Below, one piece after another: positions 1 to 7,783 of a DNA stretch of 64,000 bases. How positions within the stretch are numbered: the stretch's first letter is position 1; every line of letters begins with the position of its first letter. Source of the DNA: Halogeometricum pallidum JCM 14848. GTDB lineage: Archaea > Halobacteriota > Halobacteria > Halobacteriales > Haloferacaceae. Where the stretch lies: contig NZ_AOIV01000006.1 in assembly GCF_000337095.1 (NCBI RefSeq), forward strand, positions 60,310-124,309, in the 5' to 3' direction. Below the pieces are notes generated by a model. It saw nothing but the letters and a program-made list of their open reading frames with translations. It ran no database searches and had not been told where the DNA came from. The translations under genes and the position numbers were made by a program.

Positions 1-300
1 GCTTCGCGCCTGCTGGACGGCGAACGGGACGTCGTTTTTGACGTGACTCGCCGCGAAGAGCGAGAGTTGGACGACCGTCACGCGCGAAACCGTCGATGCG
101 AGTCCCGCGATCGCGTCGGGTATCGACGGCTTCGCGAGTTCGAGGAACCCGGCGTCGACCGGGACGCCCAGCCGACCCTCTAACTCGGCGGCGAGGGTGC
201 GGACCTGTTCGTTCGACTTCTCGCGGCGCGAGCCGTGTCCGACGAGGAGCACCGCCTCGTCGTCCAGTCCGGCCGGAGTCGCTTGCGCGTCGGAACTCAT
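1..300 (-). CDS. cbiX: Sirohydrochlorin cobaltochelatase CbiX (C-terminus outside window)
   Basis: Inserts cobalt into sirohydrochlorin, the first committed step of the anaerobic cobalamin pathway, in the cytoplasm. The first 100 residues are visible; the reading frame stays open to the window edge, so the gene is cut by the window. Residues 20-25 read VGHGSR, the conserved CbiX/CbiK/SirB segment whose histidine (His22) is a metal/tetrapyrrole ligand, followed by an alpha/beta chelatase pattern. The ATG overlaps the stop of the preceding LAGLIDADG-like gene (ATGA at 297-300), so translation is probably coupled, and the gene is the last one visible of the cbi operon. A single- versus double-domain CbiX cannot be told from the fragment. 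Confidence 0.9.
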   Translation of the reverse strand, partial: MSSDAQATPAGLDDEAVLLVGHGSRREKSNEQVRTLAAELEGRLGVPVDAGFLELAKPSIPDAIAGLASTVSRVTVVQLSLFAASHVKNDVPFAVQQARS

Positions 301-1013
301 GACGAGAGGTCGCCCACCTCGCCTCCGGTCGCGCGTTCGACGCTCCGGCGAAGTTTCCGCCGTCGGTCGGCCGAATACAGTCCCGAGTCGTCACTGCCGG
401 CGTACACCCAGTCGGCGAACGCGGTCGCATCCGCGTCCGAGGCGAGTCCGAACCAGTAGCCACCGGAGGACGTCTCGGAGAGGTCGTCGGTCGGAACCGA
501 CGGTTCGGCGTCGTCGAGGAGCGACCGAACCGTCCGGAGCAAGGCTTCGTCGTCGTGGACGAACGAGACGCCGACGGACTCCGACGACTCCCGGAAGCAG
601 ACGGTGCCGCAGGCTTCGAGCAGTCCCCGGACGAGTTGCGGACGGGACTCGGCGAACGTGTCGAACCGGTACCCGCCAGGCTGTCCGTCGACGGGGAGGC
701 CGAGCGCGGCGCCCGCACGGGCGGCGGGCGTGCCGAACACCTGTAACTCGAACTCGTCCTCGAACCGGACGATGGAGGCGTCGTGCGCCGATTCGTGCGC
801 GGCGACGCGGTGCTCGCTACCCGTCCGGTCGGTGCCGGCAATCGCCGCCAGCGCGTCGGCGGCCGTCTCGTCCGCCGTCCGAACCGTCACGCAGTCCCGC
901 GTCAACTCCCCGTCGCCGGCCACGCGTCCCCAGAAGTACGCCGTGGCCGGTGTCGAGGTGAGCAGGTCCTCGACGGGTTCGGGCGGGGAGGGCCGCCGCC
1001 CCGCGTCATTCAT
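297..1013 (-). CDS. Cobalamin-operon protein with LAGLIDADG homing-endonuclease-like fold
   Basis: Cytoplasmic protein of 238 aa between a ferredoxin-like gene and cbiX, overlapping both, so clearly an operon member. Its biochemical role is unknown to me. Two segments resemble paired LAGLIDADG helices: YFWGRVAGDGEL at residues 26-37 and VRGLLEACGTV at 128-138. In the first the usual acidic residue is kept (GDG); in the second the catalytic aspartate position is cysteine (EACG). The C-terminus has FADWVY (about 199-204) followed by a basic RRRK stretch, like the W-L-Y...R-K tail of LAGLIDADG enzymes. The family is usually annotated only as a haloarchaeal cobalamin operon protein. I infer a domesticated, probably non-cleaving LAGLIDADG protein that binds nucleic acid or a ligand. 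Confidence 0.8.
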   Translation of the reverse strand: MNDAGRRPSPPEPVEDLLTSTPATAYFWGRVAGDGELTRDCVTVRTADETAADALAAIAGTDRTGSEHRVAAHESAHDASIVRFEDEFELQVFGTPAARAGAALGLPVDGQPGGYRFDTFAESRPQLVRGLLEACGTVCFRESSESVGVSFVHDDEALLRTVRSLLDDAEPSVPTDDLSETSSGGYWFGLASDADATAFADWVYAGSDDSGLYSADRRRKLRRSVERATGGEVGDLSS

Positions 1014-1257
1014 CGTCCACCTCCGTCAGCACGTCGATCGCGCCGACCGGACAGGAACGAGCGGCCTGTCTCGCGTCCGCCAGTCGGTCGTCGTTGAAAC
1101 TCACGAGTTGGCTTCCGTCGCCGTCCTGTTCCGCGCGGCCGCCCTCGACCGTCACCAAACCGTCCGACGCCTCGACGAATCGGTCGTCGCGGACGAGACA
1201 GGCGAAGATGCCGTCGCAGGCATCGCGGTCGAGCCGAATCTGATACTCAGTAGTCAT
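1006..1257 (-). CDS. Small single-cluster ferredoxin-like protein of the cobalamin operon
   Basis: An 83-aa acidic protein with cysteines at 14, 20 and 69 in the arrangement C-x5-C...CP (DACDGIFAC and SCPVGAI). This matches small ferredoxins binding one [3Fe-4S] cluster, or [4Fe-4S] with a non-Cys ligand. It overlaps the next gene by 8 bp and the preceding cbiH2 by 11 bp. In the anaerobic corrin pathway some methyltransferase/ring-contraction enzymes carry or need iron-sulfur clusters and the cobalt must be reduced, so an electron-transfer role for corrin ring contraction or Co(II) reduction is likely but inferred. Confidence 0.85.
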   Translation of the reverse strand: MTTEYQIRLDRDACDGIFACLVRDDRFVEASDGLVTVEGGRAEQDGDGSQLVSFNDDRLADARQAARSCPVGAIDVLTEVDDE

Positions 1258-2242
1258 ATTTGGACTCGTACCCCCGCGGCGTCACCATCCGACCGTCCCA
1301 GACGTACGTCTCCTCGTTCCCGACGAGGATGGTCGTCGTCATGTCGACGAGGTCGGTCTCGCCGAGTTCCTCCAGTTCCCGGAGTTCGACGATGTCGACC
1401 TGTTCGTCGTCTCGGCCCGCGCCGTGGACGATACCCACCGGCGTGTCCGGAGCGCGGTGCTCCATGAGAACCTCACAGCACTTCCGGAAGTTCTCCCGAC
1501 GCTTGCGACTCCACGGGTTGTAGATGGCGATGGTGAAGCCCTCCTTGGCCGCCGCGTGGAGTCGGGATTCGATGGTCGGCATCGGCGTCAGGTGGTCCGA
1601 CAGGGAGATGCTCACGGTGTCGTTCACGAGCGGTGCCCCCAGTCGGGCCCCGCAGGACTGCGCCGCGGGAACGCCGGGAACGACCTCGAAGTCGACCATG
1701 CTCGCGGTCGCCTCTTTCGACTCGAGGATTTCCAGTGCTAATCCGGCCAGCGCGTATACGTTCGGGTCACCGCTCCCGATGATCGCGACGTCGTTTCCGG
1801 CGAGGGCGCGGTCGATGGCCTCCTCGGTGCGGGACACCTCACCGCACATCGGCGTGTCGTACAGTTCCTCCGCCGACTCCGTGACTTCCTCCGGAAGCAG
1901 GTCGACGTACGTCGTGTAGCCGACGATGTGCTCCGCCTCCAGCAGTGCGCCCCGGGCCCGCTGTGTCATCTCCTCGGGCCGTCCGGGACCCAGCCCCACA
2001 GCGACGAGCCGACCGGGTTCGGCGTCGAAGTCGTCGGCGCGCGCCTCGACCTTCTCGTCGGTCGCCGACTTCTTCGAGGCGCCGCATTTCGACCCCGACT
2101 CGGAGTTGGACTCGGCCCCGAACGACGAGTTCGACGCGCCGCACCTCGAACTCGATTCACCGTCCGTCCTCGTATCGCCCGTACTCGCGCCGCAGCTAGT
2201 TTCGGTGTCGGTACTACTCTCGGTGGTGTCGTCAGTGTTCAT
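1247..2242 (-). CDS. cbiH2: Cobalt-precorrin-3B C17-methyltransferase family protein CbiH2
   Basis: SAM-dependent tetrapyrrole methyltransferase. The family methylates C17 and contracts the ring of cobalt-precorrin-3. The catalytic domain runs from about residue 78 (VAVGLGPG) with GSGDPNVY and VVPGVPAAQSCGARLGAPL, characteristic of CbiH. The first ~75 residues are an extra low-complexity Ser/Thr/Asp extension holding three copies of CGAS (Cys17, Cys34, Cys53), which is not part of the CbiH fold and could bind metal or a cluster. It lies 2 bp downstream of cbiH1; two CbiH paralogues in a row are usual in haloarchaeal cbi clusters, and which one performs the C17 step is not visible. Confidence 0.92.
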   Translation of the reverse strand: MNTDDTTESSTDTETSCGASTGDTRTDGESSSRCGASNSSFGAESNSESGSKCGASKKSATDEKVEARADDFDAEPGRLVAVGLGPGRPEEMTQRARGALLEAEHIVGYTTYVDLLPEEVTESAEELYDTPMCGEVSRTEEAIDRALAGNDVAIIGSGDPNVYALAGLALEILESKEATASMVDFEVVPGVPAAQSCGARLGAPLVNDTVSISLSDHLTPMPTIESRLHAAAKEGFTIAIYNPWSRKRRENFRKCCEVLMEHRAPDTPVGIVHGAGRDDEQVDIVELRELEELGETDLVDMTTTILVGNEETYVWDGRMVTPRGYESKYDY

Positions 2243-2244
2243 TA

Positions 2245-3147
2245 TCAGAAATCGTCGACGTCACGCCCGCCGCGCGGGGTGACGAGGTGTTTGCCGTGGT
2301 CGTTCTCCCAGACCGTCGTCTCGTGGGTGCCGACGAGGAGGGAGGTGCCCATCCCGCCGACTTCGTCTTCGTGGTCGTTCGCCTCGCCGAGGGTGGTGAT
2401 GGTGTGCGTCTCGTCCTCCAGATTTCGGCCCGCGTCGCCTCGGCCGGCGTCGTTGAAGATGCCGACGGGGACGTCGTCGGCTCGCTCTTCGCGAATCACG
2501 TCGACGGCCCGCTGGTAGTCCCGCCAGCAGTTGTAGAGGACGATGACGAAGCCGCTGATGGCCGCGGCGCGGAGCTTCTCCTCAATTTCGTCCCATCCGC
2601 GCCACTTGTCGGACAGCGAGACGGTACAGAAGTCGTTCGACAGGGGCGCGCCGAGGTTCGCCGCCCCGCCGAGCGCGGCCGTCACGCCGGGGACCACTTC
2701 GATGGGGACGTCGTACGCCTCGTCTTCCTCCGCCATCGTGAACAGGAGGTCGCTCTTCCCGTAGACGTTCGGGTCGCCGCCCGAGACGTGAGCGACGTCC
2801 TCGCCCGCTCTGACGCGCTGGAACGCCTCGCGCGCCAACTCTATCTGCTGGCCCATCGTCGAGCGAACGAGCGTCTGTCGGACTCCGCCGCGCCGTTCGA
2901 AGACCGTCCCGGGACCCGCTTCGGCCGTCGTTCCTCCGTCGGGTGCCGCCTCCACCTCCGCGTCCTCCGGCGGCAGCGTCCCGTCACGTCGGAGGAACTC
3001 CTGATAGAGGTTCGACGCGATGACGCAGTCGGCCGTCGCGACGACGTCCTTGGCTCGCTGCGTCATCGCGTGCGGCAGTCCGGGACCGATGCCGACGACG
3101 TAGAGAGTCCCCATCGCGCCGTCGGCGGCGGGGTCCGTTTCCGACAT
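2245..3147 (-). CDS. cbiH1: Cobalt-precorrin-3B C17-methyltransferase family protein CbiH1
   Basis: 300-aa tetrapyrrole methylase with the family landmarks VGIGPG near residue 18, SGGDPNVYG in the middle and VVPGVTAALGGAANLGAPLS. It is a paralogue of the next gene, cbiH2, but lacks the Cys/Ser N-terminal extension. It starts 1 bp after cbiG ends and stops 2 bp before cbiH2 begins. It presumably methylates C17 and/or contracts the corrin ring in the cytoplasm. An insertion of about 35 residues before the GQQ segment (rich in E/G/T) differs from cbiH2. Division of labour between the two copies is unknown. Confidence 0.92.
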   Translation of the reverse strand: MSETDPAADGAMGTLYVVGIGPGLPHAMTQRAKDVVATADCVIASNLYQEFLRRDGTLPPEDAEVEAAPDGGTTAEAGPGTVFERRGGVRQTLVRSTMGQQIELAREAFQRVRAGEDVAHVSGGDPNVYGKSDLLFTMAEEDEAYDVPIEVVPGVTAALGGAANLGAPLSNDFCTVSLSDKWRGWDEIEEKLRAAAISGFVIVLYNCWRDYQRAVDVIREERADDVPVGIFNDAGRGDAGRNLEDETHTITTLGEANDHEDEVGGMGTSLLVGTHETTVWENDHGKHLVTPRGGRDVDDF

Positions 3148-3148
3148 G

Positions 3149-4186
3149 TTATCGCCCCACCGCGACGGTCACGGCGTCGTCGAACCGTTCTTTCGTCCGG
3201 GCGAGTTCGTGGTCGCGACCGCCGGCGATGGCCGACGCTTCGGCGATGCCCGGCCAGCCGATGAGTTCTTTCGACCGCGAGGGAGAAGGTCCCTCGAACT
3301 CTTCGAGCGTCTCTTTCTCGAAGAGGACGACTCCGACTCCGATTCTCTCGGCGGCCTCGTAGAGGCCCGCTTCGCCCTCCTTACGGGTGCCGGTGGCGAC
3401 GAAGTCGACGTCCGAGAACTCCAATCCCAGGTCGTCGAGGGCGTCTTCCCAGGCGTCGACCACTTGGCTCTCGTTCACCCCCGAGACGGTGCCGGTTCCG
3501 AGGACGACGCCGTCGTCGGCGTTGCGCTTGAGGACGGTCACGTCGTCGCCGACGAGGACCGCGCGGGGGCCGTCGAGACGGGCCACGGCTCCGAGTTCGT
3601 CGTTCAGAACCGCCAGGTTCGTCGCGACGGTCGAATCGCCGTTGACGACGTGCGCGTCCAGCGCCTTCGCCTTGCTCTCGACGCCCTGTTTTCCCGCCGC
3701 TTCGCTCGCGGTCGTCATCGCCGGGACCGCGCCCAGTCGCGAGAGGTCGTGGGCGACCTGGTTCGCGCCGTGGTGGCCGCCCGTAATCGGAATCGCCCAC
3801 GTGAGTTCCTCGTCGACGACGACGATGGCCGGGTCGTCCCACTTGTCGTCGAGCAACGGCGCGGTCTTGCGCATCGCGATGCCGGAGGCCATCAACCCGA
3901 CGAAGCAGTCGTACTCGCCCCAGTGCTCCGCGAAGACGTCACCGTGGTACTCGACGATGTCCACTCGCTCGTAGCCGTCGCCGAGGCCGTCCTTGATGTC
4001 GCGTGCGGTGTCGAGCTTTCGCTCGAAGCTGATGATCGCGATTTCTTCGGCCACCTCGCCGTTGCGAGACGACGGCTCGCAGCTCGCCGCGCTTCGCCCG
4101 GCGGCGTCCGAGTCCGGCGTGGAACAGTCTCCGCCCGATTCGCCCGCGTCCGCGTCCGTGTCCGTATCGTTCGTTTCGGTACTCAT
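3149..4186 (-). CDS. cbiG: Cobalt-precorrin-5A hydrolase CbiG
   Basis: Opens the lactone ring of cobalt-precorrin-5A, releasing acetaldehyde. The 345-aa protein has the CbiG N-terminal domain (IISFERKLDTARDI), the central GLMASGIAMRKTAPLLDDKW and TGGHHGAN motifs, and the C-terminal CbiG domain (VDFVATGTRKEGEAGLYEAA). The ATG at 4186 was chosen because it lies 2 bp after the cbiF stop and begins an acidic Asp/Thr leader; an open frame extends further upstream but overlaps cbiF and looks non-coding. The first 50 residues are a low-complexity leader with two cysteines (DCSTP, ASCEP), reminiscent of the CGAS leader of cbiH2 in the same operon. Confidence 0.94.
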   Translation of the reverse strand: MSTETNDTDTDADAGESGGDCSTPDSDAAGRSAASCEPSSRNGEVAEEIAIISFERKLDTARDIKDGLGDGYERVDIVEYHGDVFAEHWGEYDCFVGLMASGIAMRKTAPLLDDKWDDPAIVVVDEELTWAIPITGGHHGANQVAHDLSRLGAVPAMTTASEAAGKQGVESKAKALDAHVVNGDSTVATNLAVLNDELGAVARLDGPRAVLVGDDVTVLKRNADDGVVLGTGTVSGVNESQVVDAWEDALDDLGLEFSDVDFVATGTRKEGEAGLYEAAERIGVGVVLFEKETLEEFEGPSPSRSKELIGWPGIAEASAIAGGRDHELARTKERFDDAVTVAVGR

Positions 4187-4188
4187 GA

Positions 4189-5058
4189 TTAGTCGTCCGC
4201 CTCGCTCTCTGTCGAGCCGCGATTCGCCCAGCCGTCGTACAGATAGGACCGCTCGTATCCCGCCTTCCGCGCGGCGTCGCCGATGACGACCATCGCGGAC
4301 GCACGGTACCCCGCCGCCTCGAGGCGGTCGCCGATGGTTTCGATGGTCCCCTCGATGACCTCCTCGTCCGGCCACGACGCGTGATAGACCACCGCGACCG
4401 GCGTCTGCGGGTCGTGGCCCTCCTCCAGGAGGCGGTCCATCGTCTCCCCGACCGCGTGGGTTCCGAGGTAGATACAGGTCGTCACGTCGCCCATCTCGAC
4501 GAACTCGCCGATGTGGTCGTCCTCGGGGTCGAGCGTCTTCCCCCGGGGGCGGGTGAACGCGACGTGGTTGGCCACGCCGTTCAGCGTGAGTTGGGTTCGG
4601 AGCGTCGCGCTGGCCGCGAAGGCCGAGGTCACGCCCGGGACGAGGTAGGTCGGCACGCCCTCGTGTTCCAGCGCGTCCATCTGCTCCAGGGCGGCCCCGT
4701 AAATCGCCGGGTCGCCGCTGTGGAGTCGGACGGCGTCCCGTCCGGCCTCGTACGCGTCCCGCATCAACGGCACCAGTTCCTCGAGGTCCTTCCCGATGCT
4801 CGACACCCGTTCGGCGTCGGCGCAGTACTCCTCGAGGAGTTCGCTGTTGACGAGCGACCCGGCGTGAACGACGAGGTCCGCGGCCTCGACCAGTTCCTTT
4901 CCGGTGACCGTGAGTAGCCCCGGGTCGCCGGGCCCGGCACCGATGAACGGGATTCCGTCTTGAACCTCACCGGCGGTTCGGTCGCCGACTCTGGCGTCCC
5001 GCTCTTTCGCACGGATGGCCGCCTCCGCGTCGATGGCCTCCTGCGGGTCAGTCATCAC
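4189..5058 (-). CDS. cbiF: Cobalt-precorrin-4 C11-methyltransferase CbiF
   Basis: SAM-dependent methylation of C11 of cobalt-precorrin-4. The 289-aa sequence has an extra N-terminal helix (residues 1-35), then FIGAGPGDPGLLTVTGKEL, HAGSLV, LHSGDPAIYGA, VVPGVTS-like LVPGVTSAFAASATL and VAFTRPRGKT, all typical of CbiF/CobM; the GDPAIYGA form separates it from CbiH and CbiL. It overlaps the end of cbiL by 11 bp. The second in-frame ATG (Met2) is an equally possible start. Confidence 0.95.
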   Translation of the reverse strand: MMTDPQEAIDAEAAIRAKERDARVGDRTAGEVQDGIPFIGAGPGDPGLLTVTGKELVEAADLVVHAGSLVNSELLEEYCADAERVSSIGKDLEELVPLMRDAYEAGRDAVRLHSGDPAIYGAALEQMDALEHEGVPTYLVPGVTSAFAASATLRTQLTLNGVANHVAFTRPRGKTLDPEDDHIGEFVEMGDVTTCIYLGTHAVGETMDRLLEEGHDPQTPVAVVYHASWPDEEVIEGTIETIGDRLEAAGYRASAMVVIGDAARKAGYERSYLYDGWANRGSTESEADD

Positions 5059-5863
5059 CGTCCACCCCCGGTAGCTCGTCGCCGCAGGCTTCGCCGACGG
5101 CCCGTTCGGTGCGTCCGATTTCGGAGCCGCCGTCGGTGCTCACCTTCCCATTCGACTCGTCTCCGTTCGTCGCCTCGACGTCGCCGAACGTCGCCGTCGC
5201 GGGCTCCGCGTCGAGGCCGCGCTTCTCCGCGTAGGCCAGCGTGTAGTAGTCGCGGTCGGTCAACTCCTGCGGGTCGTCCGTGACGACCGTCTCGCCCTGC
5301 TCCATGTACAGACGGCGACCGTACACCACGTCGTAGCCGGCGTCGACGAGTCCCTCGTGAGTTGCCGGAACGTCGGTGACTTTGAACAGCACCATGCGGT
5401 CCGGACCGGTCGGCGCCGTTCCGCGAGCGGCCTCGTGGAGCGTCAGATTCGCCCCCGCCGCGACTTCGACGCCGAGTGCGGTCGTGAAGGCGGTGACCGC
5501 GCTCACGCCCGGAACGACCTCGACGTCCACGTCCGGGTGGAACGCGGTGAGCGTCCGCCGGAGGTGACCGAACGTGGAGTAGACGTTCGGATCGCCGAGG
5601 GTGACGAAGGCAACGGCGCCGTCGCGTGCGCGCGGCGCAATCTCCGCGGCCGCCTCCCTCCACGCGCGTCGGAGTTCGTCCTCGTCGCGCGTCATCGGGA
5701 ACTCGAGGTCGCCGATGCGGTCGTCCGGGACGTGTTCCGTCGCGACGGACCGGGAGAGTCGGCCGGGCGAGTACACCACGTCCGCCTCCTCGAGCACCCG
5801 GCGTCCTCTGACGGTCACGAGGTCGGCGTCACCGGGACCGAGTCCGACGCCGTGGAGAGTCAT
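5048..5863 (-). CDS. cbiL: Cobalt-precorrin-2 C20-methyltransferase CbiL
   Basis: SAM-dependent C20 methylation of cobalt-precorrin-2, the step after cobalt insertion. The 271-aa protein begins HGVGLGPGDADLVTVRG and contains VTLGDPNVYSTFGHL and VVPGVSAVTAFTTALG, the CbiL/CobI signature. The ATG at 5863 was chosen because it overlaps the cbiT stop in an ATGA (5860-5863) and removes a long unrelated open frame upstream. The C-terminal 50 residues are an acidic, Gly/Asp-rich tail without family counterpart, as is common in haloarchaea. Confidence 0.95.
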   Translation of the reverse strand: MTLHGVGLGPGDADLVTVRGRRVLEEADVVYSPGRLSRSVATEHVPDDRIGDLEFPMTRDEDELRRAWREAAAEIAPRARDGAVAFVTLGDPNVYSTFGHLRRTLTAFHPDVDVEVVPGVSAVTAFTTALGVEVAAGANLTLHEAARGTAPTGPDRMVLFKVTDVPATHEGLVDAGYDVVYGRRLYMEQGETVVTDDPQELTDRDYYTLAYAEKRGLDAEPATATFGDVEATNGDESNGKVSTDGGSEIGRTERAVGEACGDELPGVDGDD

Positions 5864-6432
5864 CGCTCCCTCCCGCCGTCGGCGGCAGCGGGGTTCGTTC
5901 CGCCGACGAGCATGTACACCGGGTTGTCCGAATCGAAACTCGTCGCCCCGGCGAGTTCGTAGCCGTGGCTCACCTGGAACTGTACGACTTCTTCGAGGAG
6001 GCCCCGTTCGCGGAACGCCTCGGTGGCCGCGCCCGCGACTTCGAGTCGGGAGACGTTCATGACGACGCGGTCGATGTCGGTCTCGACCGCGTGATCTAAC
6101 ACCGCGTGGTAGTTGCGGCTCCCCCCGAGAAACAGAGCGTCGACGTCGTCCGGGAGTCCCTCCGGCGCCTCCGCCTCGCGGAGTTCCACCTCCGCGGTCG
6201 TATCGTTCGCGGCGAGGTTCTTTTCGGTGACTTCCAGTCGGTTCGGTTTCCGTTCGAGTGCCGTCACCCGACCCGCGGCCCGCGCCGCTTCGATGGTGAC
6301 GGCGCCGGTACACGAACCGACCTCCGCGAAGTGGTCGGTCGGCCCGAGGTCGAGTTTGTTCGAGAGGACGGCTCTGACCTCCGACTTCGTCGGACCGGCC
6401 TTTGCGTCGTGCGGGAGCGAGACGTGCGCCAT
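5860..6432 (-). CDS. cbiT: Cobalt-precorrin-6B C15-methyltransferase (decarboxylating) CbiT
   Basis: First gene of the minus-strand cobalamin operon. A class I SAM methyltransferase of 190 aa with the SAM-binding glycine motif AEVGSCTGAVTIEAA near residue 35 and an acidic end of strand 2 (TALERKPNR), preceded by GPTKSEVRAVLSNKL, the typical CbiT N-terminus. It methylates C15 and decarboxylates the acetate side chain at C12. The ATG at 6432 is used; the frame extends 11 codons further only through a TTG. The start is followed by ATGA overlap with cbiL. The divergent regulator at 6581 and the dyad at 6462-6495 suggest regulated transcription. Confidence 0.93.
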   Translation of the reverse strand: MAHVSLPHDAKAGPTKSEVRAVLSNKLDLGPTDHFAEVGSCTGAVTIEAARAAGRVTALERKPNRLEVTEKNLAANDTTAEVELREAEAPEGLPDDVDALFLGGSRNYHAVLDHAVETDIDRVVMNVSRLEVAGAATEAFRERGLLEEVVQFQVSHGYELAGATSFDSDNPVYMLVGGTNPAAADGGRER

Positions 6433-6461
6433 CAGCGTGTACAACTCTACTGACACACAAA

Positions 6462-6495
6462 ACAATTTTGGTTGTATTACACCAAATAGAATTGT
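6462..6495. promoter_or_regulatory. Imperfect dyad in the divergent cbiT/regulator promoter region
   Basis: In the 148-bp AT-rich gap between the cbi operon and the winged-helix gene, ACAATT (6462-6467) followed by TTGGT (6468-6472) is mirrored by ACCAA (6481-6485) and AATTGT (6490-6495). The pair lies about 30-63 bp upstream of the cbiT ATG, where TATA/BRE elements of that promoter are expected, so it is a candidate operator for the adjacent regulator or for a cobalamin-responsive factor. The site assignment is inference from symmetry alone. Confidence 0.45.
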
Positions 6496-6580
6496 AAAAA
6501 GGGCCGATGACGGGGCAAATACGCCAAGTTGGCATGAACTAAGGCAAAATTACTTTACTCCGGACCCTCGACACCGAATA

Positions 6581-7396
6581 ATGGCAAAGGATGCGGACGA
6601 GGCCGACGAGTTCGGCGTTCTTCGAAGCAAACGCAACGCGACCCGGTATCAGATCCTGGTCCAGATCGCCGAGCGACAACCCGCGGTCAACCAACAGGAA
6701 ATCGCCGACGCCATCGGCGTCACCTCGCAGGCGGTGAGCGATTACCTTCGAGATCTGTCCGAAGAGGGGTACGTCAACAAGCACGGTCGCGGCCGCTACG
6801 AGGTCACGAAGGAAGGCGTCGACTGGCTGATCTCCCAGACCGACGAACTTCGCACGTTCGTCCGACACGTCTCCGAGGACGTCATCGGACAAGTAGAGAT
6901 CGAGACGGCCATCGCGACGACGGACATCGCCGAAGGCGAGACGGTTTCGCTGTCGATGCAGAACGGCGTCCTCCGGGCGGTGTCCGGCGGGACCGGAAGC
7001 GCAACCGCAGTTGCAGTCACGGGCGCGTCGGCCGGGGCGGACGTCGGTATCACGAACTTCGACGGGGTCGTCGACTACGAGTTGGGGACGGTGACGATTC
7101 TCTCCGTTCCACAGGTCCAGAAGGGCGGGAGTTCTGTGGTGGTCCGCGAGCAGTTGGCCGACATGGCGACGTCGCATGATCTGGTTGCCGTCGCCGGAGC
7201 AGAGGGCCTGGCCGCCGTGAACGCGGCGAACCTCGACCCGGATATCCGATTCGGGAGCGCCTCGGCCGTCCACGAGGCGGCCACCAAAGGGCTCGACGTA
7301 TTGTTGGTCGCCGCGACGGACGTGCTCTCGCCACACACGGACAAACTCCGCGAGGGGAACATCAGCTACGAGGTCGTCGACACCGCCGAAGAGTGA
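6581..7396 (+). CDS. Winged-helix (MarR-like) transcriptional regulator divergent from cbi operon
   Basis: 271-aa protein with a winged helix-turn-helix at residues 20-85 (TRYQILVQIAERQ, then QQEIADAIGVTSQAVSDYL and the wing GRGRYEVT), followed by a linker and a ~170-residue C-terminal domain rich in Ala/Val/Gly that may be a ligand-binding sensor (DUF7839-like in my recollection). The start at 6581 is supported by a TTACTTTA box centred about 27 bp upstream, giving a leaderless mRNA; a longer open frame upstream crosses cbiT and is spurious. Its divergent position next to cbiT makes it a likely regulator of cobalamin synthesis, but this is guilt by association. Confidence 0.85.
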   Translation: MAKDADEADEFGVLRSKRNATRYQILVQIAERQPAVNQQEIADAIGVTSQAVSDYLRDLSEEGYVNKHGRGRYEVTKEGVDWLISQTDELRTFVRHVSEDVIGQVEIETAIATTDIAEGETVSLSMQNGVLRAVSGGTGSATAVAVTGASAGADVGITNFDGVVDYELGTVTILSVPQVQKGGSSVVVREQLADMATSHDLVAVAGAEGLAAVNAANLDPDIRFGSASAVHEAATKGLDVLLVAATDVLSPHTDKLREGNISYEVVDTAEE

Positions 7397-7783
7397 GTTC
7401 GCTGTACCCCTCGGCGGCTATCACAGTGCGTCCGTTCCTACTTTCCTCGCGTCTGATTCGATAAAATCGCGTGAAGGCGTTGACTCGCGATACGAGACGT
7501 ACCGAAACTCCCCGACGCGCCGGCGACTAATCTACGAGGAAGCCAACGCCGCCTGCCGGATTCGGAACGGTACGAAGCGGGACGGACCCGAAGTGATTCG
7601 ATCAGGAATTTGGGTCCCCATTCGAGGGTCGCCGTCCTCCCTACTGCATCGCGGATTTCGGATAGCTTTCCGCCGTCCGTGCAGTTTTCCACCCGTTCTT
7701 TGTCGCTCACATCTCGACGAGTCTTATCTTCGATGTGTTCCGTAACTCCGGCTGTTGCGAGCTTCTACTTCGCCGTTAATGGG
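7397..7783. other. 387-bp intergenic region, no supported gene
   Basis: Lies between the plus-strand regulator and the convergent end of the minus-strand permease. A 90-codon GTG-initiated minus-strand frame (7438-7710) exists, but it lacks recognisable motifs and haloarchaeal acidity, and I do not call it. No tRNA, hairpin or repeat stood out. Confidence 0.5.

Noticed and set aside
5864..6535. N-terminal extension of CbiL fused across cbiT
   Set aside because: The longer open frame is antisense-quality Arg-rich sequence overlapping cbiT; the ATGA overlap at 5860-5863 gives the proper start.
6113..6580. Long N-terminal extension of the winged-helix regulator
   Set aside because: It overlaps cbiT on the other strand; TATA spacing supports the ATG at 6581.
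7438..7710. 90-codon minus-strand frame after the permease
   Set aside because: GTG start, basic composition, no motif, no promoter; kept as intergenic.
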